Positions 34,822-44,007 of a stretch of DNA of 64,000 nucleotides are shown one piece after another. The position numbers and the translations under genes are program-made. Under the pieces are notes generated by a model. That model searched no databases, was not told the DNA's origin, and worked only from the letters and a program-made list of their open reading frames with translations. The DNA comes from Rheinheimera sp. MM224 (GTDB lineage: Bacteria; Pseudomonadota; Gammaproteobacteria; Enterobacterales; Alteromonadaceae). The stretch lies in the NCBI RefSeq assembly GCF_947090785.1, contig NZ_OX352320.1:2046001-2110000 (forward strand). The letters are read 5' to 3'. Each line of letters opens with the position of its first letter. Position 1 is the stretch's first letter.

Positions 34822-35040
34822 ATGGACAGTAATGAGTTCGAAATTGAAGTCATCCCATCACCGAACGATCCTGGTGTAGGTGCTCACGTTGGTGTCAGGA
34901 TCAGGCATAAAATACTAAATCTAACAGCGGAAAGCACATCAAAGCGTACTCAATACACTAACAAGTTGAATGCGATTGAGATGCTGAAAATGCAGCTGGT
35001 GGCGGCTGAAACTGTTCGATTAGTCCCACCTACAACTTGA
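34822..35040 (+). CDS. Mini RF-1-domain-like protein lacking GGQ
   Basis: 72 aa, GAGAGAG upstream. VRIRHKILNLTAES, KRTQYTNKLNAIEMLKMQL matches the spacing of class I release-factor/ArfB domains (VRLTH..., RSQ..NK..A...L), but the GGQ loop is replaced by GVGAHVG. Without GGQ it should not hydrolyse peptidyl-tRNA; it might bind ribosomes or tRNA without cleavage. The assignment is tentative. Confidence 0.55.
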   Translation: MDSNEFEIEVIPSPNDPGVGAHVGVRIRHKILNLTAESTSKRTQYTNKLNAIEMLKMQLVAAETVRLVPPTT

Positions 35041-35178
35041 ACTGTCAGCTAAAGCAACAGCCAGCTCAGAATCGTTTGTCTTGTATGGTTTATCAACGCA
35101 CAAAAATATCTTTTCTGTTCAGAGCTTTACGTCCGGCTTAAGCTAGCTAAAATGATAAATAGCGAGAGGAGTAAAGCT

Positions 35179-35526
35179 ATGGATCTTGACGTTACCCTGC
35201 TTGAGCAGCAGAGCTTAGAAGCACTGCTACATAACTACCGACAATTAGAACAGCTAAACGGATCTATGACTTTCCTAGCCGAAGCTGATTCCACCATACT
35301 TACTGCAACAGCCTGGCATTTTACAGAGTCAGAAAACTTACTTCTAAAGCAAAAGGGCATCAAAGCCGCTATTTTGGAGTTGCTTGATACCTTAGTTGAA
35401 CAACGAAAGCAGCATCGGATCCGCCCAAATAGGGAAGGTAGATTGCATGTTAAAAACGGTGTAGTGGCAATTGAATGGCTAACAGAGGGGACAGTGCTAC
35501 TATCAGCCTATGAGCATACGGGGTAA
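35179..35526 (+). CDS. Hypothetical protein
   Basis: 115 aa from ATG 35179, preceded by GAGAGGAG. Helical first 80 residues (LEQQSLEALLHNYRQLEQL, AAILELLDTLVEQRKQH), then a small beta region. No family recognised. It stands alone and faces the leftward pair that ends at 35636; the 110 bp between hold nothing clear. Confidence 0.65.
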   Translation: MDLDVTLLEQQSLEALLHNYRQLEQLNGSMTFLAEADSTILTATAWHFTESENLLLKQKGIKAAILELLDTLVEQRKQHRIRPNREGRLHVKNGVVAIEWLTEGTVLLSAYEHTG

Positions 35527-35635
35527 GGTTAAGGGGAAAGGCATCGAAGCCACTTAAAATAAGTGTGTATCGCTGCTATCTCTGCACAGTTACCCGCTAT
35601 AACGTCGAGCAGCATGGTTTTAGAGTTTTTGCCCC

Positions 35636-36196
35636 TCAATCAACAGGCACTACACTTGAATAACAAGAATAAACAAAATATTCGCCAATAGTGCCATCTA
35701 CAACAAGCGCATAACCCTTTAAAACTTGATTGTGTTTGCCATAAGTTCGCCATTCAGCCTCAAATCTGTGAATGTCGGCATTTTCCGGTAATGCATTGTT
35801 AAACTGCAGCCAGGACTGGTGCAAATGGCCAAAGGGAAGCTCAGGCGCCGCCTGCAATGGGTCTTTGATACGGTGGTGCTGTTCTATTTCACTTAGGCTC
35901 ATGGCTTCCAGTAAATGTTCGGGCCTTACTGAGCGCAGCAGTTCGATATTCTGTTCTGAAGTTTGGCTTTTACTTACTAAGTGATTGACTCGAAATAGAT
36001 AAAGCGACAGTGGCCATAAAAATACACAGAAGACCGCAAGTAGGGAGAAGGCCATAACATCAAATGTTGATAGGCTTTTAGCCACGTGATTAGCTCGTTG
36101 TTCTTTTAGATTTTGTCGCCGTGTCCATTCCCAAAGTACCAGAACGATAAACCCAATCGCAATGTAAAATAGCAGTACCAAGTTCCATATATTCAA
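35636..36196 (-). CDS. Two-TM membrane protein, unknown
   Basis: 186 aa with hydrophobic helices at about 4-22 and 47-70 and a soluble C-terminal part (SEIEQHHRIKDPLQAAPEL ... EYFVYSCYSS). Its start overlaps the stop of the preceding gene by 4 bp, so the two are coupled. No domain recognised. Confidence 0.7.
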   Translation of the reverse strand: MNIWNLVLLFYIAIGFIVLVLWEWTRRQNLKEQRANHVAKSLSTFDVMAFSLLAVFCVFLWPLSLYLFRVNHLVSKSQTSEQNIELLRSVRPEHLLEAMSLSEIEQHHRIKDPLQAAPELPFGHLHQSWLQFNNALPENADIHRFEAEWRTYGKHNQVLKGYALVVDGTIGEYFVYSCYSSVVPVD

Positions 36197-36672
36197 CGTC
36201 TTGTATCCCTATGCAACGCCTCTTCTATGCTCTTTTCATCCGAGCTTACCTCTTGAGTTTCATTGCTAATAACGCATAGTCGTTTTACGCGCCCTTCATC
36301 AATCAAAATCATTAAATCGTAAGCATATAGGCTGCCAAAACCAGAATGTTTGTACTCCAGCATTCGTCCTCTGGGTATTCGAAGTGTACCTGTGTACCAA
36401 TGTGCAAAAACTAAGTCTGGAAAGCCCGGAAAAATCATCTCAAGTCGCAATGGTTCGCCACTGTTTAGTTCGCCATGCAGAGACGAGAGATACAACCGAT
36501 GGTCAATAATCTTCCAATGCCCAATATAGCCACGGTGCAAAGCGGTACTGTTTCTCGCAAACTCAATATCTACAGGTGTTCGCACCAATCGAAAATAGTC
36601 AGACAATGGACACGTGGCCATGGGTAAATCAAAGCCCAGATAGCTCAGTTTTTCAGAACATTGTGCCGTCAT
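36193..36672 (-). CDS. Hypothetical soluble protein
   Basis: 159 aa, mostly beta with charged loops (IEFARNSTALHRGYIGHWKI, LVFAHWYTGTLRIPRG). No signal peptide or recognised family. First gene of the coupled pair with the two-TM protein; 81 bp after the WYL regulator's stop, on the same strand, so it may share that transcript. Confidence 0.7.
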   Translation of the reverse strand: MTAQCSEKLSYLGFDLPMATCPLSDYFRLVRTPVDIEFARNSTALHRGYIGHWKIIDHRLYLSSLHGELNSGEPLRLEMIFPGFPDLVFAHWYTGTLRIPRGRMLEYKHSGFGSLYAYDLMILIDEGRVKRLCVISNETQEVSSDEKSIEEALHRDTRR

Positions 36673-36753
36673 ATCAAGTTTACTAACTGAATGCGTGCAG
36701 CGACCAAAGAGTTATTTTTAAAAACTAAGCGATGGTTATTGTGCAGTAAACCA

Positions 36754-37626
36754 CTAAAACGCATGCTTTTTTACCTCATCCAAATTAGCCACTGTGATTT
36801 GTTGCGCTTCTGGCCTGGCTTCAATTTTGTTTAGGTCTAAATTCAGTGCCTGCACAGCGTAGGGGATGAGTGCCGAACGCACTGAGATCACGCGTTTGCC
36901 ATCTACCATGTTGTAGTCGTGTTCAATAATGGCCTTTTGGTAGTCACTCAGGCGGGAATCTGGCACCAGTACTATGCTTACCTTTTGTTGCCAGCGTTGG
37001 TCTTGCTCTTTGGAATAGGGGCTGACGCCTTCAATGCTGTTAATGCCTCGAAACCGGCTTAAAACAAAATCTCTGAATTCCCGGTTTTTCTCACAGTAGG
37101 CCCTGACGTGCCAACGTAATGGTGTGCATACCAGCGTGTGCGGTGCGATGATCCGGCTTTCTTCATCCGGTGAAGTCATGGACACATAACCCATATCTAC
37201 TTTTTTGCCTTCTCTGGCGGCTTGCACCAGGCCACGCAAAATTTCCGGATCCACTTGTCTCAGCGGTGGTTGCAGCATCTCGGTGTGAGGAAACCCCAAA
37301 TCCAGCGTAGTAAAGGTATGAGAAAAATCTCTGTTACTGGCCAGCGCATGCAAATATTCTTCAGATAAACCTTTGGTTAAACGAGGTGTAAAATTTGCAG
37401 TCGGGCGATAGCCTTTTAATTTGCTATCGTAATCCAGATTCCCCGGCGCAATCTCGGCCAGGTATTTATTAATGTCTTTGGATGCCTGCTGGCGCGCTAT
37501 ACCAAAACTATTACACAGATGGTTGGTGGTTAAGCGGCCTTCCCACAATGCAATGATCTCAATCAGCCGGTAACGCATCAATACTTCCCAGCCAAATGGC
37601 AAGGCGGAGTTGTTTTCTGCTTCCAT
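36754..37626 (-). CDS. brxR: WYL-domain regulator, BrxR/CapW type
   Basis: 290 aa. N-terminal winged helix (about 18-75: RLTTNHLCNSFGIARQQASKDI), WYL domain (about 135-215, with GYVSMTS, RWHVRAYCEKNREFRDFVLSRF), and a WCX-like C-terminus (225-290). BrxR/CapW homologues are ligand-sensing repressors next to BREX, CBASS and similar loci. It is transcribed away from the long defence operon starting at 38342, with a small gene between. Operator candidates lie at 38135-38172. Confidence 0.88.
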   Translation of the reverse strand: MEAENNSALPFGWEVLMRYRLIEIIALWEGRLTTNHLCNSFGIARQQASKDINKYLAEIAPGNLDYDSKLKGYRPTANFTPRLTKGLSEEYLHALASNRDFSHTFTTLDLGFPHTEMLQPPLRQVDPEILRGLVQAAREGKKVDMGYVSMTSPDEESRIIAPHTLVCTPLRWHVRAYCEKNREFRDFVLSRFRGINSIEGVSPYSKEQDQRWQQKVSIVLVPDSRLSDYQKAIIEHDYNMVDGKRVISVRSALIPYAVQALNLDLNKIEARPEAQQITVANLDEVKKHAF

Positions 37627-37749
37627 GGTAAAAATCCTTTTCTTATGATCTGTCTATTTTCGATACGCATTTTGAACGCAGATACGGTTAGATCAGGTTG
37701 CCTTACTCATCCGGATCTTTTTATCTTTATTTATCTACTCTATGGTTTT

Positions 37750-38040
37750 TTACAGTTCCAAACCGAGTTTGGCAAGTCGGTTTTTTTCGCTGTTGAGCCA
37801 CACTTCCACCTTTGAGACATCCACAGAATGTTTGCGCCCCAAGATTAAATAACGATGTGCAAGACCAAGCAAATCATCATAGTTCCATGATCTACCTGAA
37901 TGGATCAGGACGAGTTCTCTTGTTTCGTCTTTAATGAGCCCTTTAAGAGCAGTCATGTCTGCTGTAAGGGTAATTAATTCCTCCAACTCAGCTTTTTTCT
38001 TCTTTAAATCGATCGCTTTTACAAGTTTTAAATTGGCCAC
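37750..38040 (-). CDS. Small hypothetical protein beside brxR
   Basis: 96 aa from GTG 38040 with AAGGA 6 nt upstream. Lys/Glu/Leu-rich helices (KAIDLKKKKAELEELITLTADM) and a middle GRSWNYDDLLGLAHRYLILG. No family recognised. Same strand as brxR, 123 bp ahead of it. Confidence 0.65.
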   Translation of the reverse strand: MANLKLVKAIDLKKKKAELEELITLTADMTALKGLIKDETRELVLIHSGRSWNYDDLLGLAHRYLILGRKHSVDVSKVEVWLNSEKNRLAKLGLEL

Positions 38041-38341
38041 AGGTCGTCCTTATGTTCAGTGAGTGAAATGTCCTTTTGATTTTCGCAAAGGTTAGAACGA
38101 GCTAACTGGGTTGGTCAATTGAGTAAAATCTCGTCTGTACAAAAACAATACATGAGTAAATGTACAGCTGTAGCAATTATCGCCAAAGCCTATAGCATCT
38201 GTATTCACGGATGACATGTCACCTGATGGATAAGGTGAAGCAGGGATGTTGTAACGGATAGCCATGACGGCAATGGCAGGGACGCCACTTTCTGAGCTCT
38301 ATGCTGAGTGAAGACAACGTAACTTAAAGGAGAATATCGAG
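38041..38341. promoter_or_regulatory. Divergent control region with inverted repeats
   Basis: This 300-bp gap separates the brxR side from the rightward defence genes. CTGTACA (38135-38141) and TGTACAG (38161-38167) form an inverted repeat with 19 bp between; the right arm runs into a perfect palindrome TACAGCTGTA (38163-38172). They are the best candidates for the WYL regulator's binding sites. AAAGGAG before 38342 is the ribosome site of the first rightward gene. Confidence 0.5.
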
Positions 38342-39856
38342 ATGCATAGCAATTTTGACTTTGTACAAGAGACCCATCCACACTTCTTTGAGTTGCTGTC
38401 GTCGGCAGAGCGCTTTATTGGCGATGATGCCTGCTGCTTTTTGTTAAAGATTCGGTTGGCATTGGAATTGTGGTGTTATGAGTTTGCCGATCTAAAATCA
38501 GTGCAACTTTGTGTAGAGAGCACGCTGGCGGAAAAAATAGATACCTTGCAGTCTGCATCTGTGTTACCAGAGCAGCTGGTCAGCGATTTAAAACTGTTAC
38601 GCCGCTTATGTAATGAAGGCGTACATATTCGGGAGAATAACAGAGGCCAGCGCATGGTGTTTAACGACCTGAGCAAAGCCCAAATGACACAGGCGTTAAA
38701 GTGTCTGTTTGAATTGATGGTTTATGTGGTCCGCTTCCAAAATAGCGATGCCCAAATTCCCGCGTGGCGGATTTACCCAAGTATCAACTTCACCAGCTTG
38801 CTTCATAAAGCCAGCAAGGGTGACGGCGATGCTTGCGCTGATATTGCTGACTACCTGTTCAAGGCAGAAGCTGAAAACGTCCATCACTTTAGCCATTTTA
38901 AAAGTGAAGATGTCAGTTACTGGCTGCGTAAAGGCTTAAAACACCAAAGTGTAAAAGCGGCCACATTAATGGCAAGCCTAGTGCTCGATCATAAAAGAAG
39001 CCTATTCAGCCTGGATGAGGTGCAAAACGCATTGCGCTCACTTAAAGCAGGCTCGTCCGATCAACAACTGAATCATCTTGCCGGCACTATTTCTGAGCGA
39101 AAAGGCCAAATGCTTCAGGCCATCAAGCATTATCAAAAGGCGGCAGAGCAGGGCTGTCATCACTCCATCAAACGATTAGTAGAGCATTTCGCCTATAAAG
39201 ATGATGCCGCCTTTGGTGAGTTGATAGCACAGGGTGTAAAGCATCGTGAGCCCATCAGTACAGTGGTTGATTTAGTATCTGCACTCGCAACACCAGAAAA
39301 AGCGAAAGCAAAATCATTCAAAAGCGCAATCATCAGCGCAAAGGCAACGTCCTTGCCTGGTTTTGGTTTTGTCGAAGGTTTGTGTTTTTTCAACGGCTTC
39401 GCTGGTTATACACAAGACAGTGAAAAAGCAGCTGAGCTGATGCTCAGCCACTATAAAAAATTGCCAGATTTTATCGAACCCGCAGTGCTTACTTTTTATG
39501 TGTTATTGCAAGCGGGCAAAAAGAGCCAGTCGGTTAACGTGGCAAAAGACGCCATGCGCCAGCTTAGCAAAGCCAATAAGATAACAGAGCTTGCGCGGCT
39601 GGAACTGGATTTAGCCTTTGTACTCATTGAGCTTTGTTGCAGCCAGCATCACGTCGCGTTCGATCAAACACCCAAAAGTCTGCTGCAAAGTGCGGCTAAA
39701 AAAGGTTTATCGGAAGCTATTAGCTTTTTGGCGCAAACCCAGTCCAGGCATTTACCAAAAAATACCAGAGCCACCTCAAAACTGCAGTCGGCCAATGGGA
39801 ATTGGGCAAGTCGGTTGGTCACAAAAAGCTGCTCGTCTCAACGCGCAGCCGCATAA
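38342..39856 (+). CDS. DUF4145-like plus Sel1/TPR-repeat protein
   Basis: 504 aa. Residues 1-135 read like a DUF4145 module (FFELLSSAERFIGDDACCFLLKIRLALELWCYEF ... LRRLCNEGVHIRE), found in HsdR-like and other defence proteins. From about 155 on, Sel1-like helical repeats (AIKHYQKAAEQGCHHSIKRL, GLSEAISFLAQ). No enzymatic motif. First gene of the rightward train, 94 bp before rmuC; probably a sensor or scaffold (inference). Confidence 0.8.
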   Translation: MHSNFDFVQETHPHFFELLSSAERFIGDDACCFLLKIRLALELWCYEFADLKSVQLCVESTLAEKIDTLQSASVLPEQLVSDLKLLRRLCNEGVHIRENNRGQRMVFNDLSKAQMTQALKCLFELMVYVVRFQNSDAQIPAWRIYPSINFTSLLHKASKGDGDACADIADYLFKAEAENVHHFSHFKSEDVSYWLRKGLKHQSVKAATLMASLVLDHKRSLFSLDEVQNALRSLKAGSSDQQLNHLAGTISERKGQMLQAIKHYQKAAEQGCHHSIKRLVEHFAYKDDAAFGELIAQGVKHREPISTVVDLVSALATPEKAKAKSFKSAIISAKATSLPGFGFVEGLCFFNGFAGYTQDSEKAAELMLSHYKKLPDFIEPAVLTFYVLLQAGKKSQSVNVAKDAMRQLSKANKITELARLELDLAFVLIELCCSQHHVAFDQTPKSLLQSAAKKGLSEAISFLAQTQSRHLPKNTRATSKLQSANGNWASRLVTKSCSSQRAAA

Positions 39857-39950
39857 AGTTTAAAAAGCTTGTTTCATCCTGAGGGAATTGTTAGTGTGCT
39901 AAAAGCTCCCTTGGCAGTTGGTAACGTACTGTTAAATAATAAGGATTTTT

Positions 39951-41789
39951 ATGGAAGCAAATTATTACATGGTCGTTGTAGCAGCTAGTTTGCTGTCTTC
40001 TGCTGTTGCATATTTACTCGGCAACCGCTCTGCTAAACAGGCAGTGACAGAGTTGGAACTCGCCAAACAAGAGTTGCTAAAAATCAATGAATTGTTGATC
40101 GCAGGCCAGAATGCGAAGGCAGTTTTGCAAACTGAGGTTCAACACGCTCAGTTGCAATTCGCCCGTACCGAAGCTGATAAGCAGGGCGTCACTGCGGCGA
40201 ATCAGCTGTTGTCCAAAGAGTTAGCTGACGTAAAACAAAGTGCTGAGCTATTCCGTTCAGAAACCCAAAAAGCAAAAGAACAAAGCGCCGCCGCCCAGTC
40301 TGAATTGGCTGGTAGCGTAGCGCAGCAGCACGACTTAAAAAGCCGCTTTGATAGTGCTGCAAAAGAGTTGTCAGAGCTTCGAAGCAAAAACACCAGCCTG
40401 CACGCCGAACTCAGCGAAACCAAATCCTCTCTGGATAGCCTTGGTAAACAAAACGCGCAATTAGAACAGCGTTTGCATGTAGTGCTTGCAGAAAAACAAG
40501 AACTACAGCAACAACACACCCAGCTCACCCGTGACAGTTCAGAGGCAAAGGCGCAGTTGGAAAGCCAGCGTATGCAGAACCGTGATTTGAACTCTCGTCT
40601 CGAGCAATCACAAACTGAACACAGCACACTTAGAACTAGCTATCAGCAACTGACTGAAACCTATACTCAGCTTAAAACCAGCTTGCAAGAAAAAGAGCTG
40701 CATTTTTCCGAGCAGCTGAAATTGCTGCAAGACAGCAAATTGGAGCTGAAAAAAGAATTTGAGCACCTGGCCAACGACATTCTGGAGAAAAAAGGCACTG
40801 CTTTTAAAGAAATGAACCGGGAAAGCATGGCATCCATTCTTAGCCCTATTCATGAAGAACTAAAAGGCTTTAAAACCAAGGTTGAAGATATTCACAATCA
40901 GGAAACAGAGCAGAGGGTGAAGTTACGCACCGAACTGGAAAACCTGCAAAAGCTGAATATGCAAATCACCGATCAGGCCGAAAAACTGACCAAGGCGCTC
41001 AAAGGCGAGAAAAAAGTGCAGGGCAATTGGGGTGAACTGATGCTGGAAAACGTGCTGGAAAGTTCAGGCTTGCGCTTGGGCAGCGATTACCAGCGCGAAG
41101 TCAGCTTTGGTACCGAAGAGGGCACATTCAGGCCCGACGCCATTATCTATCTGCCGCAAAACAAACACTTAGTTATTGATGCCAAAACTTCACTGAATGC
41201 CTATACCCGCTTTGTGAATGCCGAAGATGAAATTGAGCGTAAAACCGCACTCAAAGAACATGCCCAAGCGGTAAAGGCCCGTATTTCTGAACTGGCCAAC
41301 AAAGAATACACCCGCTTGCCGACCATTAACTCGCCGGAAGTGGTGATTATGTTTATCCCTATTGAATCCGCTTATGTCGAAGCGCTGCGTGAAGACGAAA
41401 GCATTTTTCAAAAGGCGATAGAGCAAAAAGTACTGGTGGCCACACCAACCACCTTGCTCACCAGCTTAAACATAGTCCGCCAGTTATGGCGCTTCGAAGA
41501 GCAAAACAAACATACCGCCGCACTGGCGGAGCGGGCAGAGCGTTTCTATAAAAAACTCAATAGCTTTTTAGAGAGCATGCAAGCCGTAGGCAACCAGTTA
41601 GACAAAGCCAAAACCACCTACAACAAAGCTTTCAGCCAGCTCTACACAGGCCCGGGCAACTTAATATTGCAAGCATCGCAATTTAAAGAGCTGGGCGTAT
41701 CAGTGCAAAAAGAGCTGCCAGCTGAGTTGGTGAATGTTGCGAAGTTGGAGCTTATTTCCGATGTTTCGATTGATAGATCAGAAGGATGA
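39951..41789 (+). CDS. rmuC: RmuC-family protein
   Basis: 612 aa, AAGGA 5 nt before ATG. N-terminal membrane helix (about 5-23), long Gln/Glu/Lys-rich coiled coil (25-290), then the RmuC domain (about 300-590: KVQGNWGELMLENVLESSGLR, RPDAIIYLPQNKHLVIDAKTSL, IMFIPIESAYVEAL). The D...DAK pattern is the PD-(D/E)XK-like nuclease core predicted for RmuC. E. coli RmuC limits recombination at inverted repeats; here it stands inside a defence operon with its stop overlapping the next start by 4 bp, suggesting a recruited membrane-tethered nuclease. Confidence 0.9.
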   Translation: MEANYYMVVVAASLLSSAVAYLLGNRSAKQAVTELELAKQELLKINELLIAGQNAKAVLQTEVQHAQLQFARTEADKQGVTAANQLLSKELADVKQSAELFRSETQKAKEQSAAAQSELAGSVAQQHDLKSRFDSAAKELSELRSKNTSLHAELSETKSSLDSLGKQNAQLEQRLHVVLAEKQELQQQHTQLTRDSSEAKAQLESQRMQNRDLNSRLEQSQTEHSTLRTSYQQLTETYTQLKTSLQEKELHFSEQLKLLQDSKLELKKEFEHLANDILEKKGTAFKEMNRESMASILSPIHEELKGFKTKVEDIHNQETEQRVKLRTELENLQKLNMQITDQAEKLTKALKGEKKVQGNWGELMLENVLESSGLRLGSDYQREVSFGTEEGTFRPDAIIYLPQNKHLVIDAKTSLNAYTRFVNAEDEIERKTALKEHAQAVKARISELANKEYTRLPTINSPEVVIMFIPIESAYVEALREDESIFQKAIEQKVLVATPTTLLTSLNIVRQLWRFEEQNKHTAALAERAERFYKKLNSFLESMQAVGNQLDKAKTTYNKAFSQLYTGPGNLILQASQFKELGVSVQKELPAELVNVAKLELISDVSIDRSEG

Positions 41790-42688
41790 AATTTGTGTCG
41801 GATTCTTCATTAAAATTTGATGTCCGTGAACCGGGAGTTTCACTGGATAAAGATGTGATCCTTCCTCAGCATACTCGCCTCATGTTTGATGAAGCTATTG
41901 GAGCGTTAAAACATCATAAAACTATCTATACCGACTGGGGGTTTGGAGCAGTCGATCCTCAAGGTCGTAATATGGTGTTGAACTTCTATGGGCCTCCTGG
42001 TACCGGTAAAACGCTAGCAGCAGAGGCATTGGCTGGAATTCTGCAAAGAAAGTTTATCCATATTGGTATATCCGAATTAGAAAGTAAGTACGTAGGCGAA
42101 ACAGCTAAGAATATTACTGCAGCCTTTCAGGAGGCTGCTTTGTCTGGTGCATTATTGTTCTTTGATGAAGCTGATACTTTGTTAGGTGCTAGGTTATCGT
42201 CTGTAACTCAAGGTATTGATAACGAAATAAATGCGATGCGTTCAACTCTGCTCATCGAACTAGAGCGCTTTGACGGTATTGTTGTATTTGCTACTAATTT
42301 CGCAAGAAATTATGACGCGGCATTTGTGAGTCGAATCAGATATCACGTCGAATTTTCACTTCCTGATTTGGCTGGACGTACAGCACTTTTTGAAAAAATG
42401 CTGGTGTCGGGCATACCTACAGAAGAAACACGTCAAAACCTCATCGAAAAGAGTGCTGAACTATCAGTAGGGTTATCTGGTAGAGAAATTCGTACAGTTC
42501 TTCGTACGGCATTACCTAAAGCATTGATCAATGGTGTGGAAGGTGCAGCGCTAAAATGGGAACATTTAAGTGCTGCCATTCAAGCAATAAATAAATCCAA
42601 AAAAGATGTGGGAACACCAGTCTCATCTGGTTCGTTATCTTCGAATATAACTTTAAGCCAAAAAATGCTTGGCGTTGAAAATAAATAA
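41786..42688 (+). CDS. AAA+ ATPase (Cdc48/Vps4-like)
   Basis: 300 aa, one AAA domain. Walker A GPPGTGKT (residues 69-76), Walker B LLFFDEAD (123-130), sensor-1 region FATNF, an Arg-finger candidate in FVSRIRYHVEF, and a lid with GLSGREIRTVLRTAL. This is the classical AAA clade that threads or remodels proteins. ATG overlaps the rmuC stop (ATGA) and the next gene begins 11 bp downstream. In context it may remodel the coiled-coil or motor proteins encoded after it. Confidence 0.9.
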   Translation: MKFVSDSSLKFDVREPGVSLDKDVILPQHTRLMFDEAIGALKHHKTIYTDWGFGAVDPQGRNMVLNFYGPPGTGKTLAAEALAGILQRKFIHIGISELESKYVGETAKNITAAFQEAALSGALLFFDEADTLLGARLSSVTQGIDNEINAMRSTLLIELERFDGIVVFATNFARNYDAAFVSRIRYHVEFSLPDLAGRTALFEKMLVSGIPTEETRQNLIEKSAELSVGLSGREIRTVLRTALPKALINGVEGAALKWEHLSAAIQAINKSKKDVGTPVSSGSLSSNITLSQKMLGVENK

Positions 42689-42699
42689 GGGAGTTGGAT

Positions 42700-44007
42700 A
42701 TGGGATTTTTTTCCGATTTATATAGTGGAGCGAAGGATTTTGTAGCGTCTGCTGTTAGCACAGTTAGCGAAGGTTTTGTCAAAGCTAAAGAAATTGCTGG
42801 AAGGGCACTTGGATGGATGGCTGAGAAGGCTGAAAGTTTCATTGGTGGTGTAAAAACCGTTTGGTCAGCAGTAAAGCCTCATGTAGATAAGATAATAGTA
42901 TTTTTGGAGTATGCCGCCACAAAGGCTCCGTACCCATGGCTTAAAGCAGCTTTGCTATTGTTGTCTAAGGGCCTTATCGCGCTCACAAAGTTTGAAAATT
43001 CTCCAATTGCGAAAAAATTAGATGAAGCAATTAAATGGGCAATTAAGATCGCAAATCGCTGGCAGAAAAGGAGAGAGCAAGACGAAAATCAGCGAAAAGC
43101 TGCCCAGGAAACTGAGGAATTAAGTGACGCTGAACTTGCTGAAGCGAAGAGTCACCAGTCAACATTTCGCAGTGCTGAAAGAGAGTTTGCAACTGAAGAA
43201 AATAGACACGTATTTGAACTTTCTTCTGCTATCAACGATTACGAAATCTCCCGTGCTGAATTAAAAAATGCGCTCAAAAAAGAACCTCAAAACTTCGAGC
43301 ACTACTTGCGATTACGGGCAACTCAAAAATTATTAAATATGACAGAAAATAAATTTGTCTCAGCCAAGAGTATCGACGACTTAAGCTTTGATGATTTGTT
43401 TCTTGTGAAAATCGCAGCTGACTTAGTCAAAGCCAATCCTGAATTAAGTAATGATGCTGCAATGAGGTTAGACCGAATTTTGAAAGAAGTGTATGGAAGA
43501 GCGTTAGCACCATTCGTATTTGAGGAATTGGTTGCATCGTGGTCACTGCGTGTCAAGGAGTTAAATAATGTTTGGGAGCAAGACCGTAAAACGTTATCAA
43601 AAGAAAAAATTCTATTCAAAAATCTAACTTTGGCAAAAGAAATTCAATCTGATTTATCAAGTGAAGAACAAAGCCTCTTAACTCAGTTACAGGCGGACTT
43701 ACCATTACAGCAAGCGAAACTGGATTCGACATTAAATGAGTTAAATGACGTGAGTCGTTATGTCGGTGCTGTCGAAGGTTTTTTGCAGCTTCTTGAGAAA
43801 GACGAACAACAATTAGAAAGTGAAGGCAAAGAATATTTGATTGACGAGGGGGCTATCGTCGGCACTTTATTACTTAAATGTGCAGAACAGAACATTCCAT
43901 TTGCTTCTTTGACTGAAGACGAACAGGCGCTTGTTAACGATTATGCAAACATTTTCAAAGCAGAATCCGAGCAGAGGATTGAAAGAGTATTGGAGTCGTT
44001 TGCATGA
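42700..44007 (+). CDS. Coiled-coil protein of the Zorya-like cluster
   Basis: 435 aa from ATG 42700, GGGAG upstream. N-terminal amphipathic part (GFFSDLYSGAKDFVASAVS; ALGWMAEKAES), a hydrophobic helix at about 70-90 (APYPWLKAALLLLSKGLIAL), then charged coiled coil to the end. No known domain. Its stop overlaps the ZorA-like start by 4 bp, so it is very likely part of the same machine, perhaps linking ATPase and motor. Confidence 0.78.
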   Translation: MGFFSDLYSGAKDFVASAVSTVSEGFVKAKEIAGRALGWMAEKAESFIGGVKTVWSAVKPHVDKIIVFLEYAATKAPYPWLKAALLLLSKGLIALTKFENSPIAKKLDEAIKWAIKIANRWQKRREQDENQRKAAQETEELSDAELAEAKSHQSTFRSAEREFATEENRHVFELSSAINDYEISRAELKNALKKEPQNFEHYLRLRATQKLLNMTENKFVSAKSIDDLSFDDLFLVKIAADLVKANPELSNDAAMRLDRILKEVYGRALAPFVFEELVASWSLRVKELNNVWEQDRKTLSKEKILFKNLTLAKEIQSDLSSEEQSLLTQLQADLPLQQAKLDSTLNELNDVSRYVGAVEGFLQLLEKDEQQLESEGKEYLIDEGAIVGTLLLKCAEQNIPFASLTEDEQALVNDYANIFKAESEQRIERVLESFA

